NCBI GenBank assembly: GCA_020628265.1
Contig: JAHDFG010000021.1
Location: 1 to 16,047 of the forward strand
DNA: 16,047 bases
Source: Pseudooctadecabacter sp.
GTDB taxonomy: Bacteria > Pseudomonadota > Alphaproteobacteria > Rhodobacterales > Rhodobacteraceae
Direction of reading: 5' to 3'
A program made the position numbers and the translations under genes. Under the pieces are notes generated by a model. That model saw nothing but the letters and a program-made list of their open reading frames with translations. It was not told the DNA's origin and did not search any database. Positions 7,413 to 14,551 of this stretch are shown here, one piece after another. Positions within the stretch are counted from its first letter, which is position 1, and the number at the start of each line of letters is the position of its first letter.

Positions 7413-8524
7413 TTGGGACGCAGGGAAGCGCGGTTTCGGGCCAGCCAGTGACCGGCAACAATAAGGGGCAACAACCGGAAATCGCCCTGATTGAGTGAAC
7501 GGTCGAAATCCTCCCATTCCATCACATGGCTGCGGATATCTTCGGCCTCTTCGGCCTCTCCGCCCAAACCCGCGATGTCGTCTGGCAAGCTGCACAGGCC
7601 CAGAAAAACAAAGAAATGTTCGGTTGTGGTCCCCGGACTAGGATAGGCAGCAGAAATAGTGCGCAGCTCGCTCAACACCACGCCGGCCTCTTCCTCGGCC
7701 TCCCTGCGGGCGGCATCCTCGGGCTCTTCGCCTGGATCAATCCGCCCCGCGATGGGCTCGACCGTCCACGGGTTCGGATCGCCGCGCAAGAACGCCCCAG
7801 GCCGGAACTGTTCCACCAGCAAGACGCGGTCCCGAACCGGATCGTATGGGAGCACAATGGCGCAATCGACACCGACAAAAACGGCGCGATTCACAGGATC
7901 GGACATGGACCCGTCAAACTTGCGGAACCGCAGATCGAGCTCCTCGACGTTAAAGAACCCTTCGTACCTCTTGCGGGCCTGAAGCACATGCACATCGTCT
8001 CGGCCCATATCTCCGCGACCATGGCTTTGCTTGGCGCGCATGCGGGACGCCGCCCGTGCCATCATCTGCCCGTAGCGCGCGCCCATCTCGGTCGCCGGAA
8101 CGTGACCATAGGAGGACATAGCCTCAGCCGCGGTCAGGGTCGTCAGTTCGCCGTAGGTCGCGATCCAGTGTTCGCGGTCCCATGGTCTGGATGGTGTCCA
8201 GCGCCCTTCCGGCGGCATATAGGCCGTCACCTCAAGTGACATCTGGTTCTCATCCAGCACCGCAAAGGCCACGCGATCATAGCCGAAGGCCGTCTCGTAG
8301 TAGTCAAGCCGCGCGACAGCTTCGGCATCCAGCCCCTTTAGCAGGATACCTTCAGCCACCCCGTCAGGATCCTCATGCATCATGGGAAAGACCTGCCCCG
8401 TGACGCGGCTCACCCGATAGCCCGGTCGCACGGCCCAGCTGATTTTGTCTGTAATTTGCATATCCCCGCTCACTTCCTTCAGAAGCGGGATGTGCAACAA
8501 GGTGCCGAATATGAAGATATCCAT
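7406..8524 (-). CDS. trgB: TrgB: GGCT-like plus Nudix fusion, tellurite-resistance locus
   Basis: A 372-residue two-domain protein. Residues 1 to about 130 resemble the gamma-glutamylcyclotransferase/AIG2 fold: FIFGTLL at 4-10, and the putative acid E77 in DYYETAFGYDRV. Residues about 190-372 are an ADP-ribose-pyrophosphatase-like Nudix hydrolase. A complete Nudix box (G-x5-E-x7-REUxEExGU) runs from G260 to V282, with GEEPEDAARREAEEEAGV at its core. Such Nudix enzymes cleave ADP-ribose or similar nucleoside diphosphates using Mg2+; the GGCT-like half may act on glutathione-type gamma-glutamyl bonds, but that is inference. The assignment to TrgB rests on this architecture and on its place between trgA and cysK. 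ATG 8524 shares a base with the trgA stop (TGATG), indicating coupling. Confidence 0.85.
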   Translation of the reverse strand: MDIFIFGTLLHIPLLKEVSGDMQITDKISWAVRPGYRVSRVTGQVFPMMHEDPDGVAEGILLKGLDAEAVARLDYYETAFGYDRVAFAVLDENQMSLEVTAYMPPEGRWTPSRPWDREHWIATYGELTTLTAAEAMSSYGHVPATEMGARYGQMMARAASRMRAKQSHGRGDMGRDDVHVLQARKRYEGFFNVEELDLRFRKFDGSMSDPVNRAVFVGVDCAIVLPYDPVRDRVLLVEQFRPGAFLRGDPNPWTVEPIAGRIDPGEEPEDAARREAEEEAGVVLSELRTISAAYPSPGTTTEHFFVFLGLCSLPDDIAGLGGEAEEAEDIRSHVMEWEDFDRSLNQGDFRLLPLIVAGHWLARNRASLRPNA

Positions 8525-8964
8525 CAGCTGAACCTGCGCCCGAAAAACTCCGTCACAAGCCCTGCCCCGATGCCGCCGACCAGAAGTGTCACAATGATAT
8601 CCTGTGTAGCCATCATTGATCCATGCTCCACGAACATCGCAAAAACATCATTCACGGCCTCGCCCGCGCCCTTGTAACGGCGCCGCAAGGAATTCTCGAT
8701 CATCACGACGAATGAATTGAAGAAGAGCGCCATGACAACCATCGCCACCATTGTGGTCAGACCGTAGCTGATGGACGCGTTGTATCCTGTGCCTGCGCGT
8801 GGTCCCGCAATGGTCCACCCCGCAAGAATCCCAAAGAAGGTGTTCACCTCTTGGAATGCGCCAAGGTTTGCACCTTCGGGAAACAGCGGCACAATCAATA
8901 GGCTCACATACCACGCCAAAGCCCCGAAGAGGACCGCCCCGATCAATCGTCCAAATGTCGGCAT
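8524..8964 (-). CDS. trgA: TrgA-family membrane protein
   Basis: A 146-residue integral membrane protein with about four helices, near residues 4-26, 39-55, 65-88 and 122-140. Family-like features are the LFPEGANLGAFQ loop after the first helix, GWTIAGPRAGTGYNASISYGL in the middle, and a terminal helix ending GLVTEFFGRRFS. TrgA was named from a Rhodobacter sphaeroides locus whose dosage raises tellurite resistance; its biochemical role is not known. Upstream in-frame codons exist (to 9111), but ATG 8964 has GAGGAG 7 nt before it and matches family length, so the longer frame, which runs back into the end of the preceding gene, is not used. It lies 56 nt after the CFA-family gene and overlaps trgB. 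Confidence 0.87.
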   Translation of the reverse strand: MPTFGRLIGAVLFGALAWYVSLLIVPLFPEGANLGAFQEVNTFFGILAGWTIAGPRAGTGYNASISYGLTTMVAMVVMALFFNSFVVMIENSLRRRYKGAGEAVNDVFAMFVEHGSMMATQDIIVTLLVGGIGAGLVTEFFGRRFS

Positions 8965-9020
8965 CCATCTGCTCCTCAGCCGTGAGGCGCCCGACTTCTG
9001 GTCTGTTAAGGTCGCTGAGG
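8965..9020 (-). promoter_or_regulatory. trgA leader with competing hairpins over the SD
   Basis: The SD GAGGAG (8977-8972) can be paired in two mutually exclusive ways. One is a local hairpin CCTCA-CGGC-TGAGG (arms 8987-8983 and 8978-8974). The other is a longer-range pairing of CCTCAGC (9020-9014, directly after the cfa-family stop) with GCTGAGG (8980-8974). Both would occlude the SD. The pairing is seen in the sequence; a regulatory role is inferred. Confidence 0.35.
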
Positions 9021-10232
9021 TCAGCGTGCCGGTCGGGTCACCGTGATCTGCGTTACATCGCAAATACCCCCGCGGAAGGCCCCCGCGCAAGACGTAAGGT
9101 AAAAGTTCCACATGCGGCGGAAGCGTTCGTCAAAGCCAAGTGCCGCCACATCATCCCACTTTTCGTTGAAGGTTTCATACCAACGCCGCAAGGTTTCGCT
9201 GTAGCTTTGCCCGAATTCGACGCTCTGCGAGACCTCAAGCCCCGCGTTGTGGATCGTGTCCCGCAGAATTGTCGGCGCAGGCAACATACCTCCCGGGAAG
9301 ATGTATTTCTGGATGAAATCGACGCCCCGCTTATAGACGTCCCAACGACGGTCCTGCACGAGGATGATCTGGAAGGTCCCGCGCGCGCCAGGCTTCAGGC
9401 GTTCACGCACCGTGTCAAAATAGACGGGCCAGTATTTCTCACCCACGGCCTCGAACATCTCGATCGATGCAATGCCGTCATAGGTCCCCGTCTCGTCACG
9501 GTAATCCTGCAGCTTAAACTCCACCATGTCGGAAAGCCCAGCCTTTTCAATGCGCTCCACAGCGTAATTGTATTGCTCCTGAGAGATTGTCAGGCAGGTG
9601 ACTTTCAGTCCCCGCTCTTTCGCAGCGTACTCCGCAAATCCGCCCCAGCCACATCCGATCTCAAGCACATGATCACCGGGCTTCGCCCCCATCTCATCCA
9701 CCATCGAGGCGTATTTCTGGGTCTGGGCCTTCTCAAGGTCTTCCTGACCGGTGATGTACTTGGCGGACGAATAGGTCATCGTGTCGTCCAGCCACAGCCC
9801 GTAGAAATCATTCCCAAGGTCGTAGTGGTAGCTGATGTTCTTCTTGGCCTGCCGTTTGGAATTGCTTTGCCACCAGAACCGCAGCTTTTCATAGGTGCGG
9901 ATCAGCCCCTGCCCCGGAAAGCCGTCATAGATTGCTTCGGCGTCGTCGCTGACCAGATCCATAAAGGCCATAAGGTCAGGCGTGGACCACCAGCCATCCA
10001 GATAGGCTTCGGAAAAGCCAAGATCACCTTCACGGATCAGGCGTGCGAACAGATCGGGGTTGTGCACCTCAAGCACGGCGACATAGCCCGGTTCCGGCGC
10101 TTCGGCTCGAAAGGTCCTCCCGTCTGGCAAAACGAAATCCACCCGCCCCCGTGGCAGGTGTTTCATCATGTCGAAAACATGGGTGAAGTAGCGCGGCAGG
10201 TTGGCCTGGCCTTCGGTCGTCGTGAGGATCAT
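9021..10232 (-). CDS. cfa: CFA-synthase-family SAM-dependent fatty-acid methyltransferase
   Basis: A 403-residue enzyme that transfers a methyl group from SAM to the double bond of membrane phospholipid acyl chains. Visible family motifs are YHYDLGNDFY (135-144), the SAM motif I VLEIGCGWGGFAEYAA (189-204), IEMFEAVGEKYW (257-268), and FIQKYIFPGGMLP (306-318). ATG 10232 is preferred because GGAG sits 5 nt before it; GTG 10238 is an alternative. Two residues known as bicarbonate/active-site ligands in E. coli Cfa appear replaced: the Cys of YSCA is S156 and the His of LLHT aligns with I290, while the Glu of MFE is kept (E261). It lies downstream of the photolyase, as in Rhodobacter sphaeroides phrA-cfaA. 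The homologue there (RSP2144, UfaM) makes a methylated fatty acid, not a cyclopropane, so this gene may be ufaM-like. Confidence 0.93.
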   Translation of the reverse strand: MILTTTEGQANLPRYFTHVFDMMKHLPRGRVDFVLPDGRTFRAEAPEPGYVAVLEVHNPDLFARLIREGDLGFSEAYLDGWWSTPDLMAFMDLVSDDAEAIYDGFPGQGLIRTYEKLRFWWQSNSKRQAKKNISYHYDLGNDFYGLWLDDTMTYSSAKYITGQEDLEKAQTQKYASMVDEMGAKPGDHVLEIGCGWGGFAEYAAKERGLKVTCLTISQEQYNYAVERIEKAGLSDMVEFKLQDYRDETGTYDGIASIEMFEAVGEKYWPVYFDTVRERLKPGARGTFQIILVQDRRWDVYKRGVDFIQKYIFPGGMLPAPTILRDTIHNAGLEVSQSVEFGQSYSETLRRWYETFNEKWDDVAALGFDERFRRMWNFYLTSCAGAFRGGICDVTQITVTRPAR

Positions 10233-10299
10233 CGGCACTCCATTTGTGCAGTAAGTCTTTGATTATTCTACGGAGCAGACCCCGCCGCGGTTTCACAAT

Positions 10300-10328
10300 A
10301 TGTTAACCAATTGGAAAAAAACTGTCAC
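10300..10328 (-). promoter_or_regulatory. Candidate promoter for the CFA-family gene
   Basis: On the minus strand GTGACA (10328-10323) and TAACAT (10305-10300) are separated by exactly 17 bases, fitting a weak sigma-70-like promoter about 65 bases before the ATG. An 8-bp direct repeat, TGACAGTT, occurs at 10341-10334 and 10327-10320 (14-bp period) and overlaps the -35. It could be a regulator site. Confidence 0.35.
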
Positions 10329-10355
10329 GAACCAACTGTCAGGTCGGATTTACAG

Positions 10356-11768
10356 TTAGAAGGCGCGGTTCTCATAGGCGTCAAGGGCCCGCTTGCGCCC
10401 CTCTGAAGGACCAACAATCGGATCGGGATATTTGTCATCCGGCGTCATGCCCCAACGCTGGGGAATCGCATCGTAATAGGACAAAGCGGTCTTTGTCGGC
10501 TTGCCATACCGCTCCGCGATCCACGCCTTTCGGTAGGTGCCGTCTCGGTCAAACTTGTCCACTTGCGTCTCGGGATTGAACACGCGGAAATAGGGCGTCG
10601 CATCTGGCCCCGACCCCGCAGACCACTGCCAGCCCATGGCATTGCTGGCCGGATCCCAGTCAATCAGGCAGTCCTCGAACCATTTGAGCCCGATCTTCCA
10701 ATGACACATCAGATGCTTTGTCAGATATGACGCCACGATCATCCGGCCACGGTTGTGCATGGTTCCAGTGACGTACATCTCGCGCATGGCGGCGTCGACA
10801 AATGGGATACCTGTCCGGCCCTGCTTCCACGCCTTTACCTCTGCCAGACGCTCGTCCTCGTTCCACGGGAAGGCATCCCAGTCTTCTTTCCAGTTCCCAC
10901 TGACGATGCGCGGCGTGTGAAAGGCCAGATGATAGGCAAACTCGCGCCAAACAAGCTCTTTGCAAAAGGTTTCAGCCCCCTTCTTGCCCTCTTGCATGGC
11001 CGCCCATCCAGCATGCCAACAGGTCGCGGGGCTGATCTCTCCGTAAGTCAGGTTCTCCGAAAGCCGCGATGTTCCATCGATGCCGGGCAAGTCACGGTTG
11101 GTGTCGTAGCCATCGACTTTTGAGGCCATGAACGCACCCAACCGCCCACGAGCCGCATCCTCGCCAACACACAAATGCGCGGCCAGTACATCGCGGCCCC
11201 GCTGATGCATGGCATCACCCAAGCCCCAATCGTCCAGATCATCGCTGTCAGGCCAAGTGTCAGGCGCTGGTATCTTTGGGGTGGACAGCGGGGCCGCCAC
11301 TTCGCGGTCGCGGACCATCTTCCACATAGGCGTGAACACCTTGTAGAACCCGCCAGTTTTGGTCTCGACGGTCCAAGGCTCGAACATCACATGACCCGCA
11401 AAGGAGTGCGCGTCGGTGCCGTCGTCTTTCAAACCTGCCTTGACCTGCGTATCCCGCTCTTTGGACACGGGATCATAAAGACGGTTCCAAACCACCGCCT
11501 CGGCACCGGTTTCGTCGATCAACTCTCGCAGGACGTCCAACGCCGCCCCACGCCGCAGAACCAAACGCGACCCCGCATCCTCCAGTGTCTTCGCAAAGAC
11601 CCGCAGGCCTTCTCCAAGCCGGAACTTCGGGGCGGCACCCTGCCCCTCCAAAACCTCGTCGCAAATGAAAACAGGGATAACAGGCCCGCCACGCTCGCAG
11701 GCCTCGACCAATGCGTGGTTGTCACTCAGGCGGAAGTCCCGCCGCACCCAATAAATGACAGGTTTCAT
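10356..11768 (-). CDS. phr: Class I deoxyribodipyrimidine photolyase (CPD photolyase)
   Basis: A 470-residue FAD-dependent DNA repair enzyme that uses blue or near-UV light to split cyclobutane pyrimidine dimers. The N-terminal antenna domain begins VIYWVRRDFRLSDN. The FAD/DNA-binding domain includes ELVWREFAYHL (271-281), GRTGIPFVDAAMREM (317-331), GTMHNRGRM (335-343), N376 and GWQW (379-382), where substrate-contacting tryptophans lie, and PYFRVFNPETQ (392-402). Length and motifs fit class I. ATG 11768 has GGAG 6 nt upstream. The 117-nt gap to the CFA-family gene contains a promoter-like element, so the two may be transcribed together and separately. Upstream lie 138 nt holding the acuI terminator and presumably the phr promoter. 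Confidence 0.95.
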   Translation of the reverse strand: MKPVIYWVRRDFRLSDNHALVEACERGGPVIPVFICDEVLEGQGAAPKFRLGEGLRVFAKTLEDAGSRLVLRRGAALDVLRELIDETGAEAVVWNRLYDPVSKERDTQVKAGLKDDGTDAHSFAGHVMFEPWTVETKTGGFYKVFTPMWKMVRDREVAAPLSTPKIPAPDTWPDSDDLDDWGLGDAMHQRGRDVLAAHLCVGEDAARGRLGAFMASKVDGYDTNRDLPGIDGTSRLSENLTYGEISPATCWHAGWAAMQEGKKGAETFCKELVWREFAYHLAFHTPRIVSGNWKEDWDAFPWNEDERLAEVKAWKQGRTGIPFVDAAMREMYVTGTMHNRGRMIVASYLTKHLMCHWKIGLKWFEDCLIDWDPASNAMGWQWSAGSGPDATPYFRVFNPETQVDKFDRDGTYRKAWIAERYGKPTKTALSYYDAIPQRWGMTPDDKYPDPIVGPSEGRKRALDAYENRAF

Positions 11769-11847
11769 GCCCCGCTCCGTCTTGCCTTCAAACGCAAGCT
11801 AAGTCGCGGGATCCATCCGCCAACCCTTCTTTGGTTCATAAATACTC

Positions 11848-11900
11848 AAAACACGGGACGGCGGGCGGGGCGTCGGCGCAGCCGCGCGTCGCCCCGTCCC
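11848..11900 (-). terminator. GC-rich terminator-like hairpin after acuI
   Basis: Six bases after the acuI stop, the transcript can fold a long GC-rich hairpin. GGGAC and GGGGCG on the 5' side pair with CGCCCC and GUCCC on the 3' side, with a 7-nt 3' bulge and an inner CGGC-UGC-GCCG hairpin. It is followed by GUGUUUUGAG, with only four consecutive U. It probably ends the dmdA-acuI unit, although the U-run is short for an intrinsic terminator. Confidence 0.65.
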
Positions 11901-11906
11901 ATAAAG

Positions 11907-12890
11907 CTATGCGTTTACGTCAACCACGACGCGGCCCTTGACCTGACCTTTCAGAATGTCGCGGCCCAACGCGGGAAGATCGGACAGAACCGCCGGCTGA
12001 ACCATGGCCTCCAACTTGTCCATCGGCAGGTCCTTGGCGATCCGGTCCCAAGCGCGCACGCGGTTGTCGTAGGGCTGCATGACGCTGTCGATCCCGAGCA
12101 GGTTCACACCGCGCAGCAAGAACGGAATAACCGTCGCAGGCAAAGCGGCCCCGCCAGCAAGACCAACAGCAGCCACAGAGGCCCCGTACTTCATCTGGCC
12201 CAACAACCGCGCCAGCATCTCGCCGCCCACGGCGTCCACGCAGCCGCCCCACGTCTCGCCTTCCAGAGGACGCTTGGTCGTCTCGTTCAACTCTTCCCGC
12301 GCCACGATCTGGGTCGCACCAAGCGACGTCAGATAATCCGCCGTTTCGGGCCGGCCTGTCACCCCAGCAACCTCATGGCCGAGATTGGCAAGGATCGCCG
12401 TCGCAACCGAGCCGACGCCTCCGGCGGCCCCCGTCACCAGAACGGGACCGTCCTTGATGCCGTGATCCTCCAGCGCCATCACAGCCAACATTGCCGTGAA
12501 GCCGGCCGTGCCAACTGCCATCGCCTGACGTGCGTCCAGACCTGCAGGCAGCGGGACAAGCCAATCTGCCTTGACCCGCGCTTTTTGAGCGTACCCGCCC
12601 CAATGCGCCTCGCCCACGCGCCAACCGGTCAGAACAACCTTATCGCCGGGCTTGTAGCGCGCATCGTCCGATGCCTCGACCGTACCTGCAAAATCGATGC
12701 CCGGCACATGGGGGTAGTTGCGGACCAAGCCGCCACCTGGCCCTATGCACAAACCGTCTTTGTAGTTCACCGTGGAATATTCAACAGCGACCGTCACGTC
12801 GCCGTCGGGAAGCTGGTCTTCACCGATTTGCTGGACCGCGGCACTTGTCTTGCCTTCGTCGTTCTTCTCAACCACCAATGCGTTGAACAT
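11907..12890 (-). CDS. acuI: Acrylyl-CoA reductase (NADPH), AcuI
   Basis: A 327-residue cytosolic MDR-superfamily reductase of the YhdH/YhfP-AcuI group. It reduces toxic acrylyl-CoA to propionyl-CoA during DMSP and acrylate breakdown. Visible features are the N-terminal GroES-like segment with STVNYKDGLCIG (39-50) and PHVPGIDFAGTV (60-71), and the nucleotide-binding loop VTGAAGGVGSVA (152-163), followed by a GVTGRPE stretch typical of NADPH use. Structural-zinc cysteines of alcohol dehydrogenases are absent, as expected for this group. ATG 12890 has GAGGAG 7 nt upstream; the longer in-frame extension is not supported. Placement 53 nt after dmdA matches the dmdA-acuI arrangement known in Ruegeria pomeroyi, which separates AcuI from generic quinone-reductase-like relatives. 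A 19-nt palindrome lies between the two genes. Confidence 0.93.
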   Translation of the reverse strand: MFNALVVEKNDEGKTSAAVQQIGEDQLPDGDVTVAVEYSTVNYKDGLCIGPGGGLVRNYPHVPGIDFAGTVEASDDARYKPGDKVVLTGWRVGEAHWGGYAQKARVKADWLVPLPAGLDARQAMAVGTAGFTAMLAVMALEDHGIKDGPVLVTGAAGGVGSVATAILANLGHEVAGVTGRPETADYLTSLGATQIVAREELNETTKRPLEGETWGGCVDAVGGEMLARLLGQMKYGASVAAVGLAGGAALPATVIPFLLRGVNLLGIDSVMQPYDNRVRAWDRIAKDLPMDKLEAMVQPAVLSDLPALGRDILKGQVKGRVVVDVNA

Positions 12891-12916
12891 GATCTTTCTC
12901 CTCTCTGCGGAACCAC

Positions 12917-12935
12917 CAAAATTCGTCGAATTTTG
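12917..12935. promoter_or_regulatory. 19-nt perfect palindrome between dmdA and acuI
   Basis: CAAAATTCGTCGAATTTTG has two 9-nt arms around a single central T. It is far more AT-rich than its surroundings. It sits 8 nt past the dmdA stop and 26 nt before the acuI ATG. It could be a dimeric-regulator operator, or an RNA stem-loop (8 bp with a GUC loop) that tunes acuI relative to dmdA. Similar AAAATTCG-type palindromes are, from memory, recurrent in Rhodobacteraceae intergenic DNA. Confidence 0.55.
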
Positions 12936-12943
12936 ATCGCCCC

Positions 12944-14044
12944 TTAAATCCAGAATGTTTCCTGCACGACCGCCGGAAAGATTCCGGCCTGCGTGACAAC
13001 GTCCAAGTCCGTCGCCGGATCCCAATGGGTCAGTCTCACCATGCCAATGGCGACGTTCGTTTCAAAATCGGGGCTATAGGCGGCCGATGTCACCTGACCC
13101 ACTTGCTGATCCCCGTCCATCAACGGCCACGCTCGATCACAAGGCGGCAAGTCGCCCTCGATGCGGATGCCGCGGATTTGTTTTACCGGCCCGTCTTGCG
13201 CCACGCGCAGCAACGCATCGCGCCCCACACAACCAATAGCGGTCTGAGTGGAGCAGAACCGGCCAAGACCGGCTTCATGGGGCGTGTTGTTACGGGTCAT
13301 GTCGTTGCCGTAGGACAGCAAGCCACCTTCGATCCGCTCGATCAGGTTGGGACAACCAGCATAAACATCCAGATCCTTCCCTGCTTCCATCAAGGTATTC
13401 CAGAGCGGCATGCCAAGGTCCGACCCCTCGACGTAAATCTCGAACCCGCCTTGTTTCGAGTACCCAGACCGCGCCACAACCAGATCACGGCCCTGAAAAT
13501 CGAAATGACCATAGCGGAAGAAACGGATGTCTCGCACGCTTTCACCAAAAACACGCGCCATCAGATCGTCTGCCAAAGGACCCTGCACGGCCAGAGGCGA
13601 TACATCGGGTTCATCCACCAGAACATCCAGTCGAAAACCGTATGCCAAACCCTTGATCCACAACAGCAAATCACTGTCAGCAATAGACACCCAATAGCGG
13701 TCTTCGGACAGTTTGACGGCCACCGGATCGTTCAGCATTCCGCCGGTCTCATCCACCATGGGCACGTAGTAGCACATGCCGGGCAACATGCCGCGCAGGT
13801 CGCGCGGGGTGAGCATCTGCATCAGGCGCCCAGCTTCAGGCCCCCGAATTTCAACCTGACGTTCGACCGCAACGTCCCAGACCTGAACGGCCGTCTTCAG
13901 GTGATGGTAGTCCTCCACCACCGAGCGGAACACTGTGGGCAGCAGCATTCGGTTATACACCGTGTACCCCTTGACCCCGAACGCCTCTACCCCGTCCGAA
14001 AACGGCGTGCGCCGCACGCGGCGCGATCCTGCAATGACTGCCAT
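12944..14044 (-). CDS. dmdA: Dimethylsulfoniopropionate demethylase DmdA
   Basis: A 366-residue GcvT-fold enzyme that moves a methyl group from DMSP to tetrahydrofolate, giving methylmercaptopropionate and 5-methyl-THF. The sequence closely follows what I recall of Ruegeria pomeroyi DmdA along its length: SRRVRRTPFSDGVEAFGVKG (7-26), VQVWDVAVERQV (53-64), CYYVPMVDETGGMLNDPVAV (91-110), DVSPLAVQGPLADDLMARVF (147-166), GYSKQGGFEIYVEG (194-207) and SYGNDMTRNNTPHEAGLG (244-261). This separates it from glycine-cleavage T protein, and the length fits the family. ATG 14044 comes 3 nt after the DinB-like stop (TAAGACATG), with GGAGAG 7 nt upstream inside that gene. acuI follows. No DMSP-linked transcription factor is encoded in the window. 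Confidence 0.96.
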   Translation of the reverse strand: MAVIAGSRRVRRTPFSDGVEAFGVKGYTVYNRMLLPTVFRSVVEDYHHLKTAVQVWDVAVERQVEIRGPEAGRLMQMLTPRDLRGMLPGMCYYVPMVDETGGMLNDPVAVKLSEDRYWVSIADSDLLLWIKGLAYGFRLDVLVDEPDVSPLAVQGPLADDLMARVFGESVRDIRFFRYGHFDFQGRDLVVARSGYSKQGGFEIYVEGSDLGMPLWNTLMEAGKDLDVYAGCPNLIERIEGGLLSYGNDMTRNNTPHEAGLGRFCSTQTAIGCVGRDALLRVAQDGPVKQIRGIRIEGDLPPCDRAWPLMDGDQQVGQVTSAAYSPDFETNVAIGMVRLTHWDPATDLDVVTQAGIFPAVVQETFWI

Positions 14045-14047
14045 GTC

Positions 14048-14551
14048 TTAACTCTCCGGCATAAGCGTCAGATCGGTGTCAGGCAGGACTTGTCCTGCCG
14101 CGGTCAGCATGGCGTGGACCTGACCCCGATGATGCGTTTGATGGTTGAAAAAATGCGTGACGCACAGGCCAATCGGCTGCGTCAGTGTTTTGTCGAAAAG
14201 GGCCGAGCGCCATTCCATATCGCCAGCCAGATCGACTGCATGAAGGCCACCGGCCCATTCCATGATCTGCCCATCGGTGATGAAGCGCAAACGGTCCCAT
14301 TCCGCGATATTGTCGGTCAGCTGGTCGTGCTTGTCCGCATCCACCGCAGGTCCGCCCCCAACACCGAAGCGCATCAACCACAGCTGATCGCCCCAAAGCA
14401 GATGGTTCAGCGTGCGAAAGATCGACCCAAAGAACGCGCCGCGATCCTTGGTCAGATCATCCTCACCCATGGTCCGAACGACGTCGCGTATCCCGTTGTT
14501 TTGCCAACGGTTATACCGCGCCATCATCCGGCAATATTCGGCCGTGATCAC
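14048..14551 (-). CDS. DinB-family putative metal-binding protein
   Basis: A 167-residue four-helix-bundle protein of the DinB/YfiT superfamily. The metal triad can be placed at H50 (LNHLLWGD), H137 and H141 (FNHQTHHRGQVH). Characterised relatives include thiol S-transferases (bacillithiol, mycothiol) and metal-dependent hydrolases, so the fold alone does not give the reaction. I chose GTG 14551, which makes the protein begin MITAEYCRMMARYNRWQNN as in relatives. It overlaps the DUF1326 stop by 4 nt (GTGA), and GGAAAGG lies 9 nt upstream. The frame is open further upstream, but that would overlap the DUF1326 gene more. It sits 3 nt before dmdA, so it is almost certainly cotranscribed with DMSP demethylation. 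A role with a thiol intermediate is speculation. Confidence 0.88.
   Translation of the reverse strand: MITAEYCRMMARYNRWQNNGIRDVVRTMGEDDLTKDRGAFFGSIFRTLNHLLWGDQLWLMRFGVGGGPAVDADKHDQLTDNIAEWDRLRFITDGQIMEWAGGLHAVDLAGDMEWRSALFDKTLTQPIGLCVTHFFNHQTHHRGQVHAMLTAAGQVLPDTDLTLMPES

Noticed and set aside
6275..7498. Long plus-strand open frame opposite cysK (407 codons)
   Set aside because: It is fully antisense to a clear PLP enzyme, its translation has no recognisable domain, and long antisense frames are expected in GC-rich, codon-biased genes.
10229..10243. Four-codon minigene (ATG GAG TGC CGA TGA) overlapping the cfa-family start
   Set aside because: It overlaps the SD and start of the real gene and has no clear SD of its own; this looks like chance.
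8799..10262. Long plus-strand open frame opposite trgA and the CFA-family gene (487 codons)
   Set aside because: It is the complement-frame shadow of conserved genes, with no domain and no supported start.
11175..12947. 590-codon plus-strand open frame opposite phr and acuI
   Set aside because: It runs across two unrelated minus-strand genes and the terminator between them, with an unstructured, Arg/His-rich translation; it is a shadow.
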